Source of the DNA: Myceligenerans crystallogenes
GTDB taxonomy: Bacteria; Actinomycetota; Actinomycetes; Actinomycetales; Cellulomonadaceae
DNA length: 64,000 bases
Assembly (NCBI RefSeq): GCF_039529775.1
Contig: NZ_BAAANL010000005.1
Span: 372,001 to 436,000 of the forward strand
Direction of reading: 5' to 3'
Every line of letters starts with the position of its first letter. Position 1 is the first letter of the stretch. The translations under genes and the position numbers were made by a program. The notes below the pieces were generated by a model. It made no database searches. It was not told the origin of the DNA and saw nothing but the letters and a program-made list of their open reading frames with translations. This document shows, in pieces, positions 50,280 through 58,296 of the stretch.

Positions 50280-51466
50280 GCGAGTACCTCCTCGGTGACC
50301 ATCGAGCTGACGACGTGCGCCTCGCCCGTGGTGGGTTCGTCCTCGGGCTCGAGGACGAGTTTCCAGACCAGCAGCCCCAGGACGAAGGCCACCACGATCA
50401 GGATCACGTAGTGCAGCCACGTGTAGGAGGGACCGGGATCCTCGTCCTCCAGGTCCTCCCAGTCGTCCTCGGCACGGCGGGTGCTGCGGACCGACTGCGG
50501 GCGCCCGGCGCCCGCGATGGCGTCGAAGCCCTGCGGCTGACCGCCGGGACCTGCGGGCTGCGCCTGCGGGTGAGTTCCGGGCGGGCCGCCCGCTGCGGGC
50601 GGGAACGGCGACGCCGCGGCGCCGGGCGGACCGCCCGCCGGCGGGAACGGCGACGTGGCACCGTCGGCGGGCGGACCGGCCGGCGGGAACGGCGAGGGCG
50701 CGCTGTCGCGCGGCCCGGCCGCGGGCGGGAACGGCGACGGCGGGCCGGCCGGAGGCTGCTGCCCGACGACGGGCGGCGCACCGGGGCCGCCGCGGCCCGG
50801 ACCGGCCGGAGCCGGGCTCCCCCAGGGGGACCCGGGGCCCGCGACCTGCGTGACGTCGGGCCGTGCCGGGCTCGGGCCACCGAACGGGGAGCCGGGGACC
50901 GTGGCCGGCACGCCCTGGCCGCCGGGGGCAGGAGCGCCGGGAGCAGGCGGCCGCGTGGGCGCCGAGGCGGCACCCCAGGCGGCGGCGGGCGGCGGCTGGC
51001 CGGGACCGCCGGCCGGGCGCGGGCCCGCCGCGGGTGGCGGTACCGCCTGCGAACGAGGAGCGAACGGGCTCTGCCCGCCGGTCGCGCCGCCTCCGTGGCC
51101 CGCGGGCGGGTTGCCGCCGCGAGCGGGGAAGGGTGACGGCGGGCCGCCGGGCGCCGCGCCCGCCGGTGCGGGTGCGGGTGCGGCGGGCGGCGGTGGGAAC
51201 CCCGGGCCGCTGCCGGCGCCGGGCGCGTCCGGGCCGCCCGCGCCCTGCACGGGCGTGAGCCGGCCGGTCGCGTCCAGACCACGCGACGCGGACGCCTGAG
51301 GCGGCCTGGTGACGGGCGGAGGCCCGGCGGGTGGCTGCGCCGGCGGGAACCCGCCGGACGCCTGGCCGCCGGGCTGCGCGCCCGGCACACCGCCTTCGGC
51401 GGCTCGCGCTGCCTCGCGTTCGCGCAGCTCACGCCGCGTCAACGGGCGACCGTTGTTGTCACTCAT
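50276..51466 (-). CDS. Pro/Gly-rich single-pass membrane protein between nadD and rsfS
   Basis: A 396-residue protein. The N-terminus is basic and helical (LTRRELREREAARAAE). About 290 residues of Pro/Gly/Ala-rich disordered sequence follow, with repeated SPFPPA-type motifs. Then come an acidic patch (DDWEDLEDEDPG), one membrane helix (YVILIVVAFVLGLLVWKLVL) and a ~25-residue outer tail. It overlaps nadD by 8 bp upstream and rsfS by 4 bp downstream, so it is a true member of the operon. I recognise no functional family. The layout suggests a cytoplasmic tether or scaffold. Confidence 0.75.
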   Translation of the reverse strand: MSDNNGRPLTRRELREREAARAAEGGVPGAQPGGQASGGFPPAQPPAGPPPVTRPPQASASRGLDATGRLTPVQGAGGPDAPGAGSGPGFPPPPAAPAPAPAGAAPGGPPSPFPARGGNPPAGHGGGATGGQSPFAPRSQAVPPPAAGPRPAGGPGQPPPAAAWGAASAPTRPPAPGAPAPGGQGVPATVPGSPFGGPSPARPDVTQVAGPGSPWGSPAPAGPGRGGPGAPPVVGQQPPAGPPSPFPPAAGPRDSAPSPFPPAGPPADGATSPFPPAGGPPGAAASPFPPAAGGPPGTHPQAQPAGPGGQPQGFDAIAGAGRPQSVRSTRRAEDDWEDLEDEDPGPSYTWLHYVILIVVAFVLGLLVWKLVLEPEDEPTTGEAHVVSSMVTEEVLA

Positions 51467-52070
51467 CCGAAAGACCTCGATACAGTCCGTGCTTGGCGAT
51501 GTACTGGACCACGCCGTCCGGTACCAGGTACCACACCGGCAGCCCCGCCCCCGCGCGCCGGCGGCAGTCGGACGACGAGATCGCGAGAGCCGGGACCTCC
51601 AGCATCGTCACGCCGTCCGCGGGCAGGCCCTCGGTGCTCAGGTGGTGTCCGGGACGCGTGACCGCGACGAAGTGTGCCATGTCCCACAGCTTGTCGGCAT
51701 CCTTCCACGTGAGGATCTGCTCGATCGCGTCGGCCCCGGTGATGAAGTACAGGTCCGCGTCCGGCCGCTCGAGCCGCAGCTCCCGCAGCGTGTCCACGGT
51801 GTACGTGACACCCGGGCGGTCGACGTCGACGCGGCTCACGGTGAACTGGGGGTTCGACGCCGTGGCGATGACCGTCATGAGGTACCGGTGCTCGGACGAG
51901 GTCACCGTCTTGTGGTGCTTGAGCCAGGGACGGCCGGTCGGGACGAACACGACCTCGTCGAGGTCGAGACGCGCGGCGGCCTCGCTCGCGGCCACGAGGT
52001 GGCCGTGATGGACGGGATCGAACGTCCCGCCCATCACGCCGATACGCGGCCGCCGAGGAGACACTGACAA
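51459..52070 (-). CDS. nadD: Nicotinate-nucleotide adenylyltransferase
   Basis: A 203-residue enzyme making deamido-NAD from nicotinate mononucleotide and ATP. The nucleotidyltransferase motif is GVMGGTFDPVHHGHLVAA, with the HxGH catalytic pair. The second motif is ISSSDCRRR near the C-terminus, equivalent to ISSTxxR. The length is standard. It leads the operon nadD - Pro/Gly-rich membrane protein - rsfS - histidine phosphatase. Confidence 0.96.
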   Translation of the reverse strand: MSVSPRRPRIGVMGGTFDPVHHGHLVAASEAAARLDLDEVVFVPTGRPWLKHHKTVTSSEHRYLMTVIATASNPQFTVSRVDVDRPGVTYTVDTLRELRLERPDADLYFITGADAIEQILTWKDADKLWDMAHFVAVTRPGHHLSTEGLPADGVTMLEVPALAISSSDCRRRAGAGLPVWYLVPDGVVQYIAKHGLYRGLSDE

Positions 52071-52091
52071 CCCCTTCGCCTGCGCCCTGTC

Positions 52092-52280
52092 TCAGTGACC
52101 GCTGTCGGCGTGGACGGTCACGCCGGCGTGGCGGTTGCCCACGTTGCGGAACGAGAAGGTGAACAGCAGCGCCGCGACGAGCGAGCCGAACGCGATCAGC
52201 CCGAACGCCAGGGGCGGCAGGGGCGCCTCGGCGGCGTGCTCGGTGGTGGTCTCGGCGATCTGGACCGCGATGTGCAGCAC
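52092..52280 (-). CDS. Small single-pass membrane protein
   Basis: A 62-residue protein with one membrane helix (LAFGLIAFGSLVAALLFTF) and a His-containing C-terminus. The GTG at 52280 has an excellent AGGAGG site. It lies between proA and nadD on the same strand, 21 bp before nadD. No known function. Confidence 0.7.
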   Translation of the reverse strand: MLHIAVQIAETTTEHAAEAPLPPLAFGLIAFGSLVAALLFTFSFRNVGNRHAGVTVHADSGH

Positions 52281-52385
52281 GGATGTCCTCCTGGTGGTTC
52301 GTGCTCAGGTGAGGGCTAGTCTCTCACGACGCTTCCGTCGAGCGGCACGCGATGTCGTGACGGAGTTGTGATGTCCTGCGGGACA

Positions 52386-53750
52386 TCACGGCCGCACGTG
52401 GCCGTCGCCCTGGACGATCCACTTCGTGGTGGTGAGCTCGGCGAGGCCCATGGGCCCGCGCGCGTGCAGCTTCTGGGTGGAGATCCCGATCTCCGCGCCG
52501 AGGCCGAGCTCGGCGCCGTCGGTGAACCGCGTCGACGCGTTGACCATGACGGCGGCGGAGTCCACCTCGGCCGTGAACCGCTCGGCGGCCGCCAGATCAC
52601 GCGTGAGGATGGCCTCGGTGTGGCCCGACGACCAGGTCCGGATGTGGTCGATCGCCTCGTCGAGGGAGTCCACGACCTTGACGCCCAGCTCCAGCGCGAG
52701 GTACTCGGTGGCCCAGTCCTCGTCGGTCGCGGGGACCGCCGTCGCGCCCTCCGGCGCGTACCCGAGCGCGCGCTCGTCGCCGTGCAGCACGACGCCCGCG
52801 TCCGCGAGCGCGGCGAGCGCGGCGGGCAGGAACGCCGGCGCGGCGTCGGCGTGCACGAGCAGCGTCTCGGCCGCGTTGCACACGCCGACGCGCTGGGTCT
52901 TGGCGTTCAGGGTGATCGCCACGGCGCTGTCGACGTCCGCGGTGGCGTCGACGTACACGTGCACGTTGCCGACGCCGGTCTCGATGACGGGCACCGTGGA
53001 CTCGGCGACGACGGTCTGGATGAGCTCTCCCCCGCCGCGCGGGACGAGCACGTCAACCAGCCCGCGTGCCCGCATCAGCGCGCGCGCCCCGGGCCGCCCG
53101 TGGGCGTCGATGGTCTGCACCAGGTCGGCCGGGAACCCGGACCGCTCCAGCGCGCCCCGCAGCACCTCGACGATCACCTGGTTCGACGACGCCGCCGCGG
53201 ACCCGCCGCGCAGGATCGCCGCGTTGCCGGACTTGAGCGCCAGCACGGCGGCGTCGACGGTCACGTTCGGCCGGGCCTCGTAGATCATGCCGACCACGCC
53301 CATCGGCACCCGCAGCTGCCGCAGCCGCAGGCCGTTCGGCAGGGTCTGCCCGCGCACCACCTCGCCGACCGGGTCGGGCAGCGCGGCGACGTCGCGCACG
53401 GCGCCCGCGATGGCCTCGATCTTCGCGGGCGTGAGCACGAGCCGGTCCAGCAGGCCCGGCGTCATGCCGTTCGCGCGGCCGCGCTCCATGTCCTGCGCGT
53501 TCGCGGCCACGATGCGCTCGGCGTTCGCCACCAGATCCTCCGCGACGGCGGCGAGCGCGGCGTCCTTCGCCGCGCGGTTCGCCGTCGTCAGAGCCCGCGA
53601 GGCCACCTTGGCGCGCCGCGCGATCTCCCGCACCGCCTGCTCGGCGGACCCGGCCGTACCCGCCTGTCCGGCCGGCTCGGCGGACGGCGGCACGGCTGCC
53701 TCCGCGGTCGCGCCGGCAGCGGACTGGGTTTCGGGTACGAGGCTCGTCAT
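52386..53750 (-). CDS. proA: Glutamate-5-semialdehyde dehydrogenase (gamma-glutamyl phosphate reductase)
   Basis: A 454-residue NADPH enzyme of proline synthesis, reducing gamma-glutamyl phosphate to the semialdehyde. The catalytic Cys is in the RVGVCNAAETLLVH motif, and YEARPNVTVDAAVLALKSGN and LVPRGGGELIQTVV are typical ProA segments. It has an extra Ala-rich ~30 residues at the N-terminus. It follows proB on the same strand. Confidence 0.97.
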   Translation of the reverse strand: MTSLVPETQSAAGATAEAAVPPSAEPAGQAGTAGSAEQAVREIARRAKVASRALTTANRAAKDAALAAVAEDLVANAERIVAANAQDMERGRANGMTPGLLDRLVLTPAKIEAIAGAVRDVAALPDPVGEVVRGQTLPNGLRLRQLRVPMGVVGMIYEARPNVTVDAAVLALKSGNAAILRGGSAAASSNQVIVEVLRGALERSGFPADLVQTIDAHGRPGARALMRARGLVDVLVPRGGGELIQTVVAESTVPVIETGVGNVHVYVDATADVDSAVAITLNAKTQRVGVCNAAETLLVHADAAPAFLPAALAALADAGVVLHGDERALGYAPEGATAVPATDEDWATEYLALELGVKVVDSLDEAIDHIRTWSSGHTEAILTRDLAAAERFTAEVDSAAVMVNASTRFTDGAELGLGAEIGISTQKLHARGPMGLAELTTTKWIVQGDGHVRP

Positions 53751-53817
53751 GCCCCGAGCCTAAGACCTGCCCCCGACAGCCGTCAGCACTTATCCACAGG
53801 CTGAGCAGGAGCCCAGG

Positions 53818-54942
53818 TCAGGACTCCAGGACCAGGTCGTCCCGGTGCACGACCTCGCGGTCGTACCCCTCGCCGAGCTCCTCGCGCAGGGCGTGGGTGG
53901 TACGCCCGAGGAGCGCCGGCAGGTCCGCGGCGTCGAAGGCGACGAGCCCGCGCGCGACGACGACGCCGTCGGGCCCGACGATCTCGACCGGGTCGCCGGC
54001 GTCGAACGTGCCCTCCGTCTTCGTGACCCCGGCGGGCAGCAGCGAGGCCCTGCCGCCGCGGATCGCGCGCACCGCGCCGTCGTCGAGGTGGATGCGGCCC
54101 TGCGTCCCGGCGGCATGGGCGATCCAGAGGCGGCGTGCCGTCATCCGGCGGCCCGTCGTCGCGAAGAACGTGCCGGTGTCCTCGCCGCCGAGCGCGGCAT
54201 CGGCGTCGGACGCCCGGGTGAGCACCACCGGGATGCCGTCGCCGGTGGCGATGCGGACCGACTGCAGCTTGGTGACCATCCCCCCGGTCCCGACGCTGCT
54301 GCCCCGGGCGGTGACCTCGACGTCCGCGACGTCGGACAGCTGCGCGACGTGCGGGATCCGGCGCGCGCCGGGGCGCGACGGCGGCCCGTCGTAGAGCCCG
54401 TCGATGTCGGTGAGCAGGACGAGGGCGTCGGCCCGCACGAGGTGCGCGGTCAGGGCCGCGAGCCGGTCGTTGTCGCCGAACTTCAGCTCGGCGGTGGTCA
54501 CGGCGTCGTTCTCGTTGATCACGGGGACGACGCCGAGCGCGAGCAGCTTCTCCAGGGACCGCTGCGCGTTCGCGTAGCGGGAGCGGCGCACGGCGTCCTC
54601 CGCGGTGAGCAGGATCTGGCCGACCCGCAGGCCGTGGTGCGCGAACGCCTCGGTGTACCGCGCGATGAGCTGTCCCTGGCCGACCGACGCGGCGGCCTGC
54701 ATCGTCGCCACGTCCCGGGGCCGGCCCGGCAGGCCGAGCGGCCCGACGCCGGCCGCCATCGCACCCGAGGTCACCAGCACGATCTGGCCGCCGGCGGCCA
54801 CCCGGGCCGCGAGCACGTCCACGAGCGACCGCAGCGCTCCCTCGTCGAGATGGCCGTCCGGGCGGGTCAGCGAGGACGAGCCGATCTTGACGACGATGCG
54901 GCGTGCGGCGCGGAGCGCGGCACGGGACGAGGCGGCGGACAC
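53818..54942 (-). CDS. proB: Glutamate 5-kinase
   Basis: A 374-residue enzyme catalysing the first step of proline synthesis. The amino-acid-kinase domain starts RRIVVKIGSSSLTRPDG and contains VINENDAVTTAELKFGDND and the TGGMVTKLQSVRIAT loop. A C-terminal PUA domain (residues ~280-374) is present, as in most bacterial ProB. Feedback inhibition by proline is expected from the family. The gene is 67 bp upstream of proA. Confidence 0.97.
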   Translation of the reverse strand: MSAASSRAALRAARRIVVKIGSSSLTRPDGHLDEGALRSLVDVLAARVAAGGQIVLVTSGAMAAGVGPLGLPGRPRDVATMQAAASVGQGQLIARYTEAFAHHGLRVGQILLTAEDAVRRSRYANAQRSLEKLLALGVVPVINENDAVTTAELKFGDNDRLAALTAHLVRADALVLLTDIDGLYDGPPSRPGARRIPHVAQLSDVADVEVTARGSSVGTGGMVTKLQSVRIATGDGIPVVLTRASDADAALGGEDTGTFFATTGRRMTARRLWIAHAAGTQGRIHLDDGAVRAIRGGRASLLPAGVTKTEGTFDAGDPVEIVGPDGVVVARGLVAFDAADLPALLGRTTHALREELGEGYDREVVHRDDLVLES

Positions 54943-55104
54943 CCTCCCATCATCGCCGCTGCACCCGCGCGACCGCCCGGGTATTTCACGACGCGGACCC
55001 CGTTCTCCCGGGCCGCCGGGCTCCGACGTGCTCGGCCCGTACCTCGCCCGTGCGTCGTCGTCACGCTTCCGGCGGCCGGGGAACGGCTGAGTCCGCCCGC
55101 ACCC

Positions 55105-56622
55105 CTACTCCCCGTCCGGGTCCGTCCAGACCCCGGCCTCGCGCTCCGTCCAGAGCTCGCGGCGGGCCTCCGCCTTGGCGTCCATCCGCTCGGTGAACTC
55201 GCGGCGCTTCTCCGAGCGGGTGGGCCGCAGGCGTTCCTCGAAGCGCAGGTCCGTACCGCGCGCGCCGAGCAGCTCGGGGCCGGTCTGGAGGGTCGGTTCC
55301 CAGTCGAAGACGACGGCGTTCGTCGGGTCGCCGATCCGGACCTCGTCACCGGCGATCGCGCCCGCCTTGAACAGCTGGTCCTCGACGCCGATCCGCTCGA
55401 GCCGGTCCGCGAGGTAGCCCACTGCCTCGTCGTTGTTGAAGTCGGTCTGCTTGACCCAGCGCTCGGGCTTCTCGCCGCGCACCTCGAACCAGTAGGCCTC
55501 CTCGCCACCCTTGCGGGTCACGGTGAACCCGGCGGCGTCGACCGCCCTGGGGCGGATGACCACGCGCGTGGGCTCGGGCTCCGGCGCGGCGGCGCGCGCC
55601 TGCTCGACGATCCGCGCCAGGGCGAACGTGAGCTCACGCAGCCCCTCGTGGGAGACGGTCGAGATCTCGAGCACCGGGAGGCGGCGGGCCTCCAGGTCGG
55701 GCCGGATCATCTCGGCCAGGTCCCGCGCGTCGGGCACGTCGATCTTGTTCAGCACCACGAGGCGCGGACGCAGGCTCAGCGGCACGCGCCCGCCGGAGAT
55801 CCCGAGGTCGCCCTCGTAGGCGGCCAGCTCCTCCTCCAGCGCGTCCAGGTCGCTGACCGGGTCGCGCCCGGACTCCAGCGTGGCGCAGTCCAGCACGTGC
55901 ACGATCACGGCGGTGCGCTCGATGTGCCGCAGGAACTCCAGGCCCAGGCCCTTGCCCTCGCTCGCACCCGGGATCAGGCCGGGCACGTCGGCGACGGTGT
56001 AGCGGGAGTCGCCCGCCTGCACGACGCCGAGGTTCGGCACGAGGGTGGTGAACGGGTAGTCGGCGATCTTGGGGCGGGCGGCGGAGATCGCGGCGATCAG
56101 CGAGGACTTCCCGGCGCTCGGGTACCCGACGAGCGCGACGTCGGCGATCGTCTTGAGCTCCAGGACGACCTCGGCCTCCTGGCCCGGCTCCCCGAGCAGC
56201 GCGAAGCCCGGCGCCTTGCGCTTCGGCGACGCCAGTGCGCGGTTGCCCAGCCCGCCCTTGCCGCCGGCGGCGGCGACGTACTCGGCGCCGGTGCCGACGA
56301 GGTCCGCGAGGATGTTCCCCGCGCGGTCCTTCACGACGGTGCCGTCCGGCACGCCCAGCACGAGGTCGTCGGCGTTCGCGCCGTCGCGGTCGTCGCCCAT
56401 GCCCTGGCTGCCCTTGGCGGCGCGGCGGTGCGGCGAGTGGTGGTACTCGAGCAGCGTGGTGACCTGCGGGTCGACGACGAGCTTCACGGAGCCGCCGTCG
56501 CCCCCGTTGCCGCCGTCGGGGCCCGCGAGGGGCTTGAACTTCTCCCGGCGGATCGACGCGACGCCGTGCCCGCCGTCTCCGCCTGCGGCGTGCAGGACGA
56601 CGCGATCGACAAAGCTGGCCAT
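55105..56622 (-). CDS. obg: GTPase Obg (CgtA)
   Basis: A 505-residue ribosome-associated GTPase. The Gly-rich Obg fold spans residues ~1-158 (LHAAGGDGGHGVASIRREK). The G domain follows, with Walker A GYPSAGKSS, switch DVPGLIPGASEGKGLG and specificity motif VVLNKID. A C-terminal OCT domain (residues ~345-430) and a basic tail of ~45 residues complete it. It acts in 50S maturation and stress response. Gene order rplU-rpmA-obg is the common bacterial one, but a terminator separates it from rpmA here. Confidence 0.97.
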   Translation of the reverse strand: MASFVDRVVLHAAGGDGGHGVASIRREKFKPLAGPDGGNGGDGGSVKLVVDPQVTTLLEYHHSPHRRAAKGSQGMGDDRDGANADDLVLGVPDGTVVKDRAGNILADLVGTGAEYVAAAGGKGGLGNRALASPKRKAPGFALLGEPGQEAEVVLELKTIADVALVGYPSAGKSSLIAAISAARPKIADYPFTTLVPNLGVVQAGDSRYTVADVPGLIPGASEGKGLGLEFLRHIERTAVIVHVLDCATLESGRDPVSDLDALEEELAAYEGDLGISGGRVPLSLRPRLVVLNKIDVPDARDLAEMIRPDLEARRLPVLEISTVSHEGLRELTFALARIVEQARAAAPEPEPTRVVIRPRAVDAAGFTVTRKGGEEAYWFEVRGEKPERWVKQTDFNNDEAVGYLADRLERIGVEDQLFKAGAIAGDEVRIGDPTNAVVFDWEPTLQTGPELLGARGTDLRFEERLRPTRSEKRREFTERMDAKAEARRELWTEREAGVWTDPDGE

Positions 56623-56700
56623 GGATCGATCCTCTCAGGATGTTCGGTGACGGGCGCGGCCCGTCGGGTGTGCCCGGGTTAGGGCAGCAGGTATGCGAAA

Positions 56701-56726
56701 GGGGCGCGCCGTCCACGGCGCGCCCC
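56701..56726 (-). terminator. Terminator after rplU-rpmA
   Basis: A perfect 11-bp GC stem (56701-56711 with 56716-56726, 4-nt loop TCCA) is followed on the minus strand by TTTCGC. It lies 19 nt past the rpmA stop and before obg. Confidence 0.8.
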
Positions 56727-56745
56727 CTTCGGCAGGCTCCGGGAA

Positions 56746-57009
56746 TCAGGCCCCGGCAGTCGCCTCGACGATGTCGATGACGCGACGACCGCGGCGGGTG
56801 CCGAACTGCACGGCGCCGGCGGTCAGGGCGAACAGCGTGTCGTCCTTGCCGCGGCCCACGTTCTCACCGGGGTGGAAGTGCGTGCCGCGCTGGCGCACGA
56901 TGATCTCGCCCGCGTTGACCTTCTGGCCGCCGAAGCGCTTCACGCCCAGGCGCTGGGCGTTGGAGTCACGGCCGTTGCGCGAGGAGCTCGCGCCCTTCTT
57001 GTGTGCCAT
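56746..57009 (-). CDS. rpmA: 50S ribosomal protein L27
   Basis: An 87-residue protein beginning MAHKKGASSSRNGRDSNAQR, the standard mature L27 start with no cleavable Firmicutes-type extension. L27 reaches the peptidyl-transferase centre with its N-terminal tail. It is 46 bp downstream of rplU and co-transcribed with it. Confidence 0.98.
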   Translation of the reverse strand: MAHKKGASSSRNGRDSNAQRLGVKRFGGQKVNAGEIIVRQRGTHFHPGENVGRGKDDTLFALTAGAVQFGTRRGRRVIDIVEATAGA

Positions 57010-57055
57010 CTCTGCTGACCTCTTTCAGGGGAGTCCGAAGTACGAAAGCTCAGAA

Positions 57056-57364
57056 TCAGTTGATGCCGGTGACCTTCAGCCGCGTCAGCGGCTGGCGGTG
57101 GCCCTGGCGCTTCCGGTAACCGGTCTTGTTCTTGTACTTCATGATCGTGATCTTCGGGCCCTTCTCGTCCCGAACGACCTCCGCGGTGACCTTGACACCG
57201 GCCAGCGCGGCCTTGTCGGTGGTCACCTTCTCCCCGTCGACCAGCAGCAGAGCCGGCAGCTCCACCGTCTCTCCCGGCTGCGCCGGGACACGGTCCATGA
57301 CGACGATGGATCCGACGGAAACCTTCTCCTGCCGGCCACCGGCCTTGACGATCGCGTACACCAC
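57056..57364 (-). CDS. rplU: 50S ribosomal protein L21
   Basis: A 102-residue protein (MVYAIVKAGGRQEKVSVG... ending KTGYRKRQGHRQPLTRLKV), full length for L21, which binds 23S rRNA. The first of two consecutive GTG codons (57364) is chosen because AGGAGAAGAG lies 6 nt upstream. A promoter at 57501-57529 gives a leader of roughly 130 nt, long enough for translational autoregulation. Confidence 0.97.
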   Translation of the reverse strand: MVYAIVKAGGRQEKVSVGSIVVMDRVPAQPGETVELPALLLVDGEKVTTDKAALAGVKVTAEVVRDEKGPKITIMKYKNKTGYRKRQGHRQPLTRLKVTGIN

Positions 57365-57500
57365 GTTGAACTCTTCTCCTCGTCTTGGCGTGCGCACGAC
57401 GTTCTTCACCGGCTTGGCTGTGACTCTCACCGCCGCGGCGGTCGAGTGCGGTGCGCCATGGGCACGCGGGACAGGTGCGCAGACGGCGCACCGACGTCCC

Positions 57501-57529
57501 AGATTACGGGATCGCGCCGCTCCGTTCAA
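57501..57529 (-). promoter_or_regulatory. Promoter of the rplU-rpmA operon
   Basis: On the minus strand, -35 TTGAAC (57524-57529) and -10 TAATCT (57501-57506) are separated by exactly 17 bp. Confidence 0.7.
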
Positions 57530-57554
57530 ACCGTACGGTGCGCGATCCGGTGTG

Positions 57555-57573
57555 AGATCGCCGACGGCGATCT
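57555..57573. promoter_or_regulatory. Perfect palindrome at the pcm promoter
   Basis: AGATCGCCGACGGCGATCT is an 8-3-8 inverted repeat that touches the TAGGCT -10 box of pcm (57573-57578). It also lies about 25 bp upstream of the rplU -35 element, so a bound protein could affect both divergent genes. Confidence 0.5.
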
Positions 57574-57585
57574 AGGCTGATGGTC

Positions 57586-58158
57586 ATGGCCGACGACGCC
57601 GTCGCGCGGGCCATGCAGGCCGTGCCGCGCACCGGTTTCCTCCCGCAGCACCAGCGCCCCTACGCGAGCGCCGATCACCCGCTGCCCATCGGGCACGGCC
57701 AGACCTCCTCCCAGCCGCGCACGGTCGCCGACATGCTGGCCCTGCTGCGCGTCCCACGCGGCGCCCGCATCCTGGACGTCGGCGCCGGATCGGGGTGGAC
57801 CACCGCGCTGCTGGCGCACCTCGCCGGGCCGCAGGGCGAGGTGCTGGGCGTCGAGCGCCACCCGGAGCTGGCGGGATGGGCCGCGAAGAACGTCGCGGCG
57901 ACCGGCATGGGCTGGGCCGCGGTCGAGACGGCGGACCCCGGCGTGCTGGGCCGCCCCCGGCCGGGCGGCTGGGACAGGATCCTCGTGTCGGCCCAGGCAG
58001 TACATCTCCCGGACGAACTCGTGGACCAGCTCGCCCCGGGCGGCCTGATGGTGATCCCGGTCCGCGGCCGCATGCTCCTGGTCGAGAACGACCCGGAGGG
58101 CGACCTCCGCATCACGGAACACGGCGGCTACCGCTTCGTCCCCCTCGTCGAGGACTGA
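57586..58158 (+). CDS. pcm: Protein-L-isoaspartate O-methyltransferase-family enzyme
   Basis: A 190-residue SAM-dependent methyltransferase. Motif I is ILDVGAGSGWTTALLAHL (residues ~60-77), preceded by the PCMT segment PLPIGHGQTSSQPRTVADML. It repairs isoaspartyl residues in aged proteins, or is a close relative. The ATG at 57586 is preferred over that at 57580 because a TAGGCT -10 box ends 7 nt before it, giving a leaderless mRNA. It is convergent with the RNase gene across a strong terminator. Confidence 0.9.
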   Translation: MADDAVARAMQAVPRTGFLPQHQRPYASADHPLPIGHGQTSSQPRTVADMLALLRVPRGARILDVGAGSGWTTALLAHLAGPQGEVLGVERHPELAGWAAKNVAATGMGWAAVETADPGVLGRPRPGGWDRILVSAQAVHLPDELVDQLAPGGLMVIPVRGRMLLVENDPEGDLRITEHGGYRFVPLVED

Positions 58159-58213
58159 CCCGCGGGAAGGCCGGGGGCCCGCGCCCTCACGACGAACGGC
58201 CCCGAGAGCACGG

Positions 58214-58249
58214 CGGAGGGCCGCCACCCCTGCGGGTGACGGCCCTCCG
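58214..58249. terminator. Bidirectional terminator between pcm and the RNase E/G gene
   Basis: A 16-bp stem with one mismatch and a 4-nt loop (58214-58229 with 58234-58249) lies between two convergent stop codons (58158 and 58297). Confidence 0.75.
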
Positions 58250-58296
58250 GTGCGGGTCAGCGGCCCAGGAAGCGGGACCAGAAGCCCTTGCGTGGC

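Noticed and set aside
53845..56682. A ~945-codon plus-strand frame opposite proB and obg
   Set aside because: Antisense shadow of two clearly identified genes.
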